This document shows, in pieces, positions 25,045 through 31,320 of a stretch of 64,000 nt of DNA. Within the stretch, counting starts at the first letter, position 1. Every line of letters starts with the position of its first letter. Under the pieces are notes generated by a model, which saw only the letters and a program-made list of their open reading frames with translations, ran no database searches and had not been told where the DNA came from. A program made the translations under genes and the position numbers. Source of the stretch: Parasutterella muris (GTDB taxonomy: Bacteria > Pseudomonadota > Gammaproteobacteria > Burkholderiales > Burkholderiaceae_F); the NCBI RefSeq assembly GCF_009767915.1, contig NZ_WSRP01000009.1, forward strand, positions 1-64,000. Direction: 5' to 3'.

Positions 25045-26997
25045 TTAGATGGGAGATTCGGTTGCAAAATCACGCTCATACCACTTACCGCCAGCAATAG
25101 CAAAGTTGGTAACGGGGATATATTCAAAATTAGTGACTTTGGTCTTGGTATCAATATGAACCAATCCAAAACCCAATCCCCACTTTTCGCCTTCGCAGTA
25201 ACTTGCGCTTCGTTTGTGTCCGCAACCCAGTTGATGCCACTCATATGTTCCATAGGTTGGAGAAAAAGAACTCCAAACTATATGTTTATGGTGATGCCCG
25301 TGACATCCTGGCATTCCCATATCTCGAGCTTGAGGCAAATGATGAACGAGAAAACTGTCGTAATAAACCTTGTAATTGTTTGCGAGTTCTTTTTCTTCAT
25401 CACGCTTGCTCCAAGCCCGTAAATCGGCTTTTGCAATGTAATTAACTTCGTATTCGTCTAATCCCAGCAGTTTTGAAATCGTAAAACCGTGCAGATCAGA
25501 AAGCACCGCTCTTAATGCGGGAGTTGCTTCTGCCAAGTGCTTAATTAAACGACAATTGCCAGTGAAATTTACGATTCCACCACGCTTTGTAATAAGTGTT
25601 CCGTCAACAGTCTGAACTGCCACAACTGTTTGTCTGTCGGTTCTTTCAACTGAACAGAAAGCGTTAAGCGATCTTTTGAGAATGTTGATACGCCATTCCT
25701 TTTTCATTTCCTTGACTACACAAGGAGTGCCGTGAAGAACATAGGCAATTTGAAGAGCTTCGGCAACCTCTTTTGACGGCATTGTATAAGCTCTGCCGAG
25801 AGTGAAATATTTCTCTGACAAATGAGACTCAAGTTCTTTAAGCGTTTCAGCGCTGACCTTCATCATTGCGCCAAAATCAACTGGCTTTGTGCCCTCAATC
25901 ATCGCAAGAACATCACTCAAAGGGGGTGAGTCTTTGTGCTCAAGATTCATCACCAGTTTCTTTCTATTTGCCCTAAAGCCCTTTCTTTCAAACTGTTTTA
26001 CAGGCTGTAATTTCCCATCAAGAAATATGTTGTGAGAAAGAGAAACGCATTCGTTTGCAAGCGTTCCTTCAACTAATACCGCTTGTACCAGTTTCAAACC
26101 TTTAAGGGCAATCGGATTTTCGAAATGAAGTTTTTCTTCTGACTGAGAGAAACTAGCTACTTTCATATCGAGACGCAGATTTGGTGCCAGAACCCAGCCT
26201 TTATCAGTCAGAACTTCTGTGTCCAGCGAAATACATTCATGATTGCCTTCAATAAGATCAATTTGGGAGTTAGGTGCTACTTTTCTCATCGGTTTCAGCA
26301 CCTCGTCATGAACAAACTTAATGCGATTTACGACGTTCCACTCACGAGGGTCAACAGAATATTTGCCAAACTCAGGTAAATCAAAGAGGTCTCCGCCAAT
26401 GCAAATCACGTCGGGTTGCGCCCTTTTTGCCACATCAAGGAAGGTTCTCAAGAAAAATTTGTCGCACTCAACATCATGCAAGTCAGAGGCTATCAGAACC
26501 GTTTTAAAGCGATTTGAATTGGGCTTAAGGTACTTACCTTCATAATGCTGTCTTTCTTCGTTAAACGCTTTATATGCGTCCCTTGAAGCGTGTTTTGCAA
26601 TGTCTTTTTCTAGCTGTTGCTGAGGGCGGGTAAGGGTCAGTCCAGCCTGTCGTTTGAACTCTTCAAATGTTCCGAAAAACCTGTTCCAAGTCGAATCAGA
26701 AGTTTGTGTGTGGTTGCGATAAAAATTTCTCGTGATGAATTTTTCTTCGTTTTCCTTTTGAACTTTCTGAAGCTCTTCAATGCAGTCATCTTTTGTGTAC
26801 CCAGCTTTGAAGAAGCTAATGTCTTCAGAAAGAAGCTGTTTAGCTCTGTTGATAAGCACATATCCTTCATCACGAGCTTTCTTTGCTTTCTTTCTGACTG
26901 TTCTTTCATTGATGTGGAAGTGATTTGCCACGTCAATAATTTTTGGGAAATCTTTAAGGTTGTTATAAATTTGGACGAAGTTTTCTAATTCGCTCAT
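25045..26997 (-). CDS. Phage metallophosphoesterase with N-terminal HTH, interrupted by an intein
   Basis: The 650-residue precursor has an N-terminal helix-turn-helix (about residues 17-47). A calcineurin-like phosphoesterase follows: SDLHDVE near 171, GGDLFD near 201, EGNHE at 250-254, then GCHGHHHK late in the chain. Between GNHE and CRLIKHL lies a 227-residue intein, which leaves a 423-residue mature enzyme. GNHE carries metal and catalytic residues, so the enzyme should be inactive until splicing. The family acts on nucleic-acid or nucleotide phosphoesters; the target here is unknown. It overlaps the radical SAM gene upstream and abuts phoH. Confidence 0.85.
   Translation of the reverse strand: MSELENFVQIYNNLKDFPKIIDVANHFHINERTVRKKAKKARDEGYVLINRAKQLLSEDISFFKAGYTKDDCIEELQKVQKENEEKFITRNFYRNHTQTSDSTWNRFFGTFEEFKRQAGLTLTRPQQQLEKDIAKHASRDAYKAFNEERQHYEGKYLKPNSNRFKTVLIASDLHDVECDKFFLRTFLDVAKRAQPDVICIGGDLFDLPEFGKYSVDPREWNVVNRIKFVHDEVLKPMRKVAPNSQIDLIEGNHECISLDTEVLTDKGWVLAPNLRLDMKVASFSQSEEKLHFENPIALKGLKLVQAVLVEGTLANECVSLSHNIFLDGKLQPVKQFERKGFRANRKKLVMNLEHKDSPPLSDVLAMIEGTKPVDFGAMMKVSAETLKELESHLSEKYFTLGRAYTMPSKEVAEALQIAYVLHGTPCVVKEMKKEWRINILKRSLNAFCSVERTDRQTVVAVQTVDGTLITKRGGIVNFTGNCRLIKHLAEATPALRAVLSDLHGFTISKLLGLDEYEVNYIAKADLRAWSKRDEEKELANNYKVYYDSFLVHHLPQARDMGMPGCHGHHHKHIVWSSFSPTYGTYEWHQLGCGHKRSASYCEGEKWGLGFGLVHIDTKTKVTNFEYIPVTNFAIAGGKWYERDFATESPI
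25555..26235 (-). other. Intein in the metallophosphoesterase (227 aa)
   Basis: The intein runs from Cys255 to Asn481 of the precursor. The N-terminal splicing block reads CISLDTEVLTDKGW and the C-terminal end reads GIVNFTGN before the +1 Cys. The penultimate residue is Gly where most inteins have His, so splicing may be slow or rely on another residue. The middle (about 341-445) is too long for a minimal intein and has no LAGLIDADG; MPSKEVAEALQIAYVLHG may be a relic of a lost endonuclease. Confidence 0.85.
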
Positions 26998-28006
26998 GTT
27001 CTTCTAAGTTCTTTAACCAAACCTTGGCTATGCTTTCTCGAAGTTTGTAATACAGGCAGTCCGCATCATGTGTATTTGATGTATAACAGCCACCGCCGCA
27101 GGAGGCATAGGTTTCGCAGTTCTGGCACTCTTTTGTATTTGAAAATTTAGCCAGATTGAACGAGATGGGTTTGATTGGGATATAAGGTTTAAAAATGTTG
27201 CCCGTAATGTTTGTCGGGCTATTGTTATGGTGGCAATTGTATGTGTTGCCGAACAGGTCTACAGAAAGAATTCTATCGTTAACGCATGGATTCGGCTTTC
27301 TCCCCTTGTAATTCAGTTCCTTTTGATAGCGATACAAAAAATGAGCAATGACAGTCTTGCAGAAGAGGTCTTGCTCGAAATTGGCCAGTTCATAAATTCC
27401 CATCATCGCTTGAAAGTAAGCAATGACATCTTCGTGTGTCATCCAATAGTTAGAATGACATCCATTGTTCGCTTTGATCATGTCAAAGCCAATTGGTGGT
27501 CTTTTCCCGATTAGCTCACAAATACGCTCATAATCATCTTTCAGAAGCAGAGGGCTGACTCTTTTGTGATGAATGAGCGCTTCAATCGAAAAGTTTTCAA
27601 GTCTCCCGATTATCTTCCACTGCTCTGGACTAATGTCTCCGTCATGGAAAGAGACGACGGTGAAGATGTCGGGATGCTGATTGCAGAAATCGACATATTC
27701 ATCTGTAATCAGCGTTCCGTTTGTAGTAATTCGATTTCTTTTTGCCTGAATGACAGGCTGAAGTTCTTCATAAACTGCTTTAATGATTTTCCAATAAAGC
27801 ATCGGCTCCCCACCCCAGTAATGAAGCGAAGTGATCTTCGTATTTGTTCTGTCAAGGTAGGACAGGAATTGCGAGGCGAACCCTTTCGAATCGCCTTTTT
27901 TATTCATCTTCTCGCCCTCTTCTTGCTGAAGACAGTAGCCGCAACGCAGATTGCAAGCCGAGCCGAAAAGCAGATTTACGGATTTGAAAGAACTTTGATT
28001 TTGCAT
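26963..28006 (-). CDS. Radical SAM/SPASM-domain protein
   Basis: The 347-residue protein has the radical SAM cluster motif CxxxCxxC (CNLRCGYC, Cys18, 22, 25) and the SAM-binding HYWGGEP near residue 61. The C-terminal SPASM-like cysteine set includes CQNCETYASCGGGC and a later Cys near DADC. Enzymes of this class make radical changes in peptides or proteins: thioether crosslinks, formylglycine, C-C bonds. It overlaps its neighbours by 31 and 35 bp, so it is co-translated with the unknown protein upstream. The Cys-rich fibre two genes upstream is a candidate substrate (inference). Confidence 0.85.
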   Translation of the reverse strand: MQNQSSFKSVNLLFGSACNLRCGYCLQQEEGEKMNKKGDSKGFASQFLSYLDRTNTKITSLHYWGGEPMLYWKIIKAVYEELQPVIQAKRNRITTNGTLITDEYVDFCNQHPDIFTVVSFHDGDISPEQWKIIGRLENFSIEALIHHKRVSPLLLKDDYERICELIGKRPPIGFDMIKANNGCHSNYWMTHEDVIAYFQAMMGIYELANFEQDLFCKTVIAHFLYRYQKELNYKGRKPNPCVNDRILSVDLFGNTYNCHHNNSPTNITGNIFKPYIPIKPISFNLAKFSNTKECQNCETYASCGGGCYTSNTHDADCLYYKLRESIAKVWLKNLEEHERIRKLRPNL

Positions 28007-28890
28007 TCAGCTTTGTCCGAATACCATTTTGTGTTTAATTTGATTCTCATAACGTCGCCGTCAACCAAGTCAAGCGCCCTGACTTTGAACTTGCCTTTGC
28101 CGTCACGAATCTTGACTCGTTTGTGAGGAGCGTACCCATCTACCGCTTCAATTATTAAGCCGTCCCAGTCCACGCCGCCAATCTTTTTATCTGTATTGCC
28201 TTGATAAAACTGGACTTCGATTTCTACAAGCTCATTGGGCTTGCAGTGATCGGGCGCTGTCATTCTCGGGAGAATGTTTAAGTAGCGTGAAGCACCGACT
28301 TTTTCATTGACGAACTCAGAAGGGGTTGTGTTGTCATCAACTCTGAGATTGGTAATCATCTTGCCGTTTGGCTTTGTAGAAAACGACATGGCGCATTCGT
28401 CAACGTTGTCTCTCTTGTCTCGGCAAAAGATTTGACCAAGGGTTGTTCGGCCCATAGAAATTGCCTGATAGGCCGAACGGTAGCGTGAAATGTAAGATTC
28501 TTTCTGAGTATCAATTAGAGACAAAATACCTTCGTTCTTTTTGACAACAAAAGCAATGTTCCCCATTGGAACAAATGATTTGCGAATGAGCGACTCTTCT
28601 TTGTCAAAAATCTCTTCGAGCAAGATGAAGTATCTTTCGCCGTCAATTTCAAAAGAAAAATTGACATTGACTCTATTGAGTGACGCATTGTTGGTTGCGA
28701 GTTTCAGCGTGGAATGCAAAAGATTAATTCCATTTGCTGGCGTGCGCATAACCTTTTCCTCGATTTCTTCTGAAAGCGTCGAGACTTTTTCAAGAACACG
28801 CATTGCTAAGCGTGTTTTGTCAGCCGCATAATTCGTGACGTCATATGGAAATTTATGACTGATAATGTGTCTTCTTGGTCTTTGTTCCAC
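27976..28890 (-). CDS. Unknown protein between the Cys-rich fibre and radical SAM genes
   Basis: I chose the GTG at 28890, which has GGAG eight bases upstream and follows the fibre stop by 2 bp; a TTG five codons further out is possible. The roughly 304-residue protein reads as two parts. The first 170 residues include RYFILLEEIFDKEESL and a conserved-looking SFVPMGNIAFVVKK. The beta-rich C-terminal part includes PNELVEIEVQFYQGN and GKGKFKVRALDLVDGD, like an Ig-type or carbohydrate-binding fold. I do not recognise the family. A fibre partner, chaperone or maturation scaffold would fit its position. Confidence 0.6.
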   Translation of the reverse strand: MEQRPRRHIISHKFPYDVTNYAADKTRLAMRVLEKVSTLSEEIEEKVMRTPANGINLLHSTLKLATNNASLNRVNVNFSFEIDGERYFILLEEIFDKEESLIRKSFVPMGNIAFVVKKNEGILSLIDTQKESYISRYRSAYQAISMGRTTLGQIFCRDKRDNVDECAMSFSTKPNGKMITNLRVDDNTTPSEFVNEKVGASRYLNILPRMTAPDHCKPNELVEIEVQFYQGNTDKKIGGVDWDGLIIEAVDGYAPHKRVKIRDGKGKFKVRALDLVDGDVMRIKLNTKWYSDKAECKIKVLSNP

Positions 28891-28892
28891 TT

Positions 28893-30122
28893 TTATTCTC
28901 CACAATTGTCGTCATTGCAATCACAATCACAGCGACAATCACAATTACAGTTGGCTTTGTATCTTTCTCTTATTACTTGATGAGAATGCGAGGCTTTAAC
29001 CAGCGCTTTAAGAATTGTGTTGATGTTGTAGTTCCCGTTTCCTGTCAGCTCTGGAAGGGTATCAACTGTTAAAAAAGTACGATGCAAAGTCAGATCGCCT
29101 GAGCCGCCTGAGTCAGTAAAAACGTCATACGTGTCATCAAAGGTGTCGACCTTGCACCTATGAAATTTCGTCGTCGTCTGTCTCGGAGTTGTGTAAACGT
29201 TGTAGTCCAAGCCGTCAACGTTGGAAATTTTTGACGTCTGAGAATTCGAGTGCGAAACCTGGAGGTTGTTAACCTTTCCGTCACCAGCAATTTTCACCAA
29301 CTCGCTAGCTCTGAAGCCACCAATCATTTCAGCATTCAGATTTTTATTCAGTGTGCCGTTATTGACCGCCAACTGTCCCGAGCCATTGCCAGCGTGGATA
29401 CCGTCAACCATATCAGCGTTTAGATTGCTGTTAACCGTTCCGTTGTTAATCGAAACTTGATTACTGCCGTTTCCTGCATGTAGCCCATCAACCATGTCGG
29501 CATTCAATCTTGTGTTGAGCACGCCATTGTTGATAGCAATCTGACCAGAATCGTTTCCTGGCTTATATCCACTAACTTTCTCAGCGTTCATACCTTTGAT
29601 GACTTCGCCTGATGTGGAACCTGAGAAAATTCTGCCCCACGGAGTCCAGTCGCCGCCGATTTCAGTTCTAACCATGATGATGTCATGATTGAAACTGAAC
29701 GCTAGCTGAGTTGCCCAACCGTCAGAATTACCATGTCTGAATTGTAGAACTCGCCACTGCTTATCGCCTTCAGGGGCATTAAGCATGTTTGTCCCTTCAT
29801 AGAAGCCAGTAGGCATCTTCTGCCAAAGATTCAAGTCCTTGGCGTCATAGTTTATTGCGTTGCCTGCGCCACCTTCAATATGTCGGAACTCGCCATTCAG
29901 ATCAGCGATCAGCTTCCATCCGTTCTTTAAATCATTGATGTCTATCAGCTGATAAAGTTTCTTTTCGTCAGTTCTGAAACAAAGCATTCCGTCAAAAACA
30001 TTTGTAGTCGGGAATGTCGTACCAGAGTTACAAGAAATTGCTGTTTTGTCGTTGTTTAGAAGCGGCTGAAGAGAGTCTCGAATCTTTTCCGAACTCGGAA
30101 TCTCTGTATATCGTTGAACCAT
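28893..30122 (-). CDS. Tail-fibre-type protein with three internal repeats and a Cys-rich C-terminus
   Basis: The first 60 residues (LLNNDKTAISC through GMLCFRTDEKKLYQL) match the N-terminal domain of the small fibre protein at 45910-46338, which implies the same tail attachment. A gp37-like receptor-fibre stretch follows (LPTGFYEG-type, DGWATQLAFSF). Three tandem repeats of about 28 residues (residues 180-270) are built on LNADMVDGLHAGNGS. The last 18 residues hold seven cysteines alternating with Asn, Asp or Arg (CNCDCRCDCDCNDDNC, residues 392-407). GAGG precedes the ATG. It sits far from the other fibre genes, between Dam and a radical SAM gene. Confidence 0.8.
   Translation of the reverse strand: MVQRYTEIPSSEKIRDSLQPLLNNDKTAISCNSGTTFPTTNVFDGMLCFRTDEKKLYQLIDINDLKNGWKLIADLNGEFRHIEGGAGNAINYDAKDLNLWQKMPTGFYEGTNMLNAPEGDKQWRVLQFRHGNSDGWATQLAFSFNHDIIMVRTEIGGDWTPWGRIFSGSTSGEVIKGMNAEKVSGYKPGNDSGQIAINNGVLNTRLNADMVDGLHAGNGSNQVSINNGTVNSNLNADMVDGIHAGNGSGQLAVNNGTLNKNLNAEMIGGFRASELVKIAGDGKVNNLQVSHSNSQTSKISNVDGLDYNVYTTPRQTTTKFHRCKVDTFDDTYDVFTDSGGSGDLTLHRTFLTVDTLPELTGNGNYNINTILKALVKASHSHQVIRERYKANCNCDCRCDCDCNDDNCGE
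29310..29588 (-). repeat. Three tandem 28-residue repeats in the Cys-rich fibre gene
   Basis: Each unit reads approximately GNGSGQ(I/V/L)A(I/V)NNG followed by LNADMVDG. They begin near YKPGNDSGQ, HAGNGSNQ and HAGNGSGQ. The nucleotide copies are similar enough to allow unequal recombination that changes the repeat number. Confidence 0.75.
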
Positions 30123-30131
30123 TTATTGTCC

Positions 30132-30971
30132 TCATGTAATTTGATGCTTGGGAACCCAGAGTTTTTCTGTTGCCGTTGCAACCGTTCCTGCAAATGCCGA
30201 TACTCTTTGTCCCATGATTGCAATGCAATCAAATCTGTCTAGCGGCATATTTGATTCAGAAATAAAAACTGGAAGAGTCTGTTGTTCGCACCAGTCATAA
30301 AAATCTTCATAGTCAAACTTTTTCCGTTCACCGTCGTCACCTTTGTAAAGCTCCGAACGTGAATAAGGAATGTCGCAATAAATAACTCCTTGTTCAGTCA
30401 GAGGCACTTCTTTGTAATCACAGCTGTAGATTTTCAGTTTTGAAGAATCAAGAGCAATATTGCTGACGCCGCTATAACGAGCAATTCTTCCAACAACTGG
30501 ATTTCTAATCATGTTGTCGATTAGATCGGGGTTCTTTTTCAAAACCCTTGCCAGCTTTCTGAAATACGAAAAGCGTTCTTCTGGAGTTTCGCAGACAATT
30601 GTTTTGTGCAAAATCTCATAGGGTTCTTCAAGGTCTTTGGCCACGAAGTAGCTTCTTTTGTTGCTGTTGAAGCTCCAGACCGAAGCGATGAAAGCGTCTT
30701 TGTTTTTCAGCGCATTGAATTGTTGAAGCCCAACCCAGTCATAAGCGTTTTTGTACTTCCCTTCCAGTGCGTTTTTGAAAAGCTGAGACTGAGCGGTATT
30801 GATGTCATTCATCACAAACAAATCCCATTTGCCGCTTCGCATTGCGCTATGAGTTACCGCCCCGCCACCACAGAAGAGGTCGTAAAACACGCCCCCAGAG
30901 GGGAGTTTGCTGATGATTTTTTCAGCAAACTTGCTTTTGGAACCTCTGTAAGGAAGACCGTAATTTGTCAT
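30132..30971 (-). CDS. D12-class N6-adenine DNA methyltransferase (Dam-like)
   Basis: The start at 30971 forms an ATGA overlap with the glycyl-radical peptide stop, so translation is coupled; an upstream in-frame start lacks such support. The 279-residue protein has motif I DLFCGGGAVTH near residue 38 and the N-terminal YRGSKSKFA block of Dam enzymes. Motif IV is CDIPYSRSE, with Ile in place of the second residue of DPPY, a variant seen in phage Dam proteins. It probably methylates GATC-like sites for protection or regulation of phage DNA. Confidence 0.85.
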   Translation of the reverse strand: MTNYGLPYRGSKSKFAEKIISKLPSGGVFYDLFCGGGAVTHSAMRSGKWDLFVMNDINTAQSQLFKNALEGKYKNAYDWVGLQQFNALKNKDAFIASVWSFNSNKRSYFVAKDLEEPYEILHKTIVCETPEERFSYFRKLARVLKKNPDLIDNMIRNPVVGRIARYSGVSNIALDSSKLKIYSCDYKEVPLTEQGVIYCDIPYSRSELYKGDDGERKKFDYEDFYDWCEQQTLPVFISESNMPLDRFDCIAIMGQRVSAFAGTVATATEKLWVPKHQIT

Positions 30972-31150
30972 TCGTCTTTTTTCTTCAGGCCGCACTTGTC
31001 TTCTGTAAAGTACTTGCGTTCATGAAATTCGCCCTTCTTACCGATGTTGTAAGAAGAAACAGGTCGGTGATAACCCATGACTCTCGACCACACTTCGCAC
31101 GGCTGACGTTCTTCGTCTTTCAGTTCAATTTCTTCTTTTTCGTTATTCAT
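30968..31150 (-). CDS. Separate glycyl-radical domain peptide of class III ribonucleotide reductase
   Basis: This 60-residue peptide carries CEVWSRVMGYHRPV, which matches the C-terminal glycyl-radical loop of NrdD, with Gly of MGYHRP as the radical residue. NIGKKGEFHERKYF follows, as in NrdD C-termini. The large NrdD protein upstream ends right after its zinc site and lacks this loop, so the two products together make a complete enzyme. TAGGAGA precedes the ATG. It may also act like GrcA/YfiD, a replaceable glycyl-radical cofactor. Confidence 0.85.
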   Translation of the reverse strand: MNNEKEEIELKDEERQPCEVWSRVMGYHRPVSSYNIGKKGEFHERKYFTEDKCGLKKKDE

Positions 31151-31158
31151 TTTTTCTC

Positions 31159-31266
31159 CTATTTAAAAGCCGCAAGTATTAAAAGCACACATCCGCAAAA
31201 CTGCACACTGTCGCTTCCAAACATAATCAGAAGCAGACCAATAAAAGCAATATCAAGAGGGTGCAT
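31159..31266 (-). CDS. Possible 35-aa membrane peptide
   Basis: The frame starts MHPLDIAFIGLLLIMFG and is almost entirely one hydrophobic segment. It fills the gap between NrdD and the glycyl-radical peptide. The ribosome-binding site is poor. A second tiny frame of 17 codons (MLNEGYDDWFRQEGWGW, 31328-31275) overlaps the NrdD stop. Neither resembles anything I know. The close packing of the operon is the main support. Confidence 0.35.
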   Translation of the reverse strand: MHPLDIAFIGLLLIMFGSDSVQFCGCVLLILAAFK

Positions 31267-31320
31267 TTTGTTTGTTACCAGCCCCAACCTTCTTGTCGGA
31301 ACCAGTCGTCATAACCTTCA

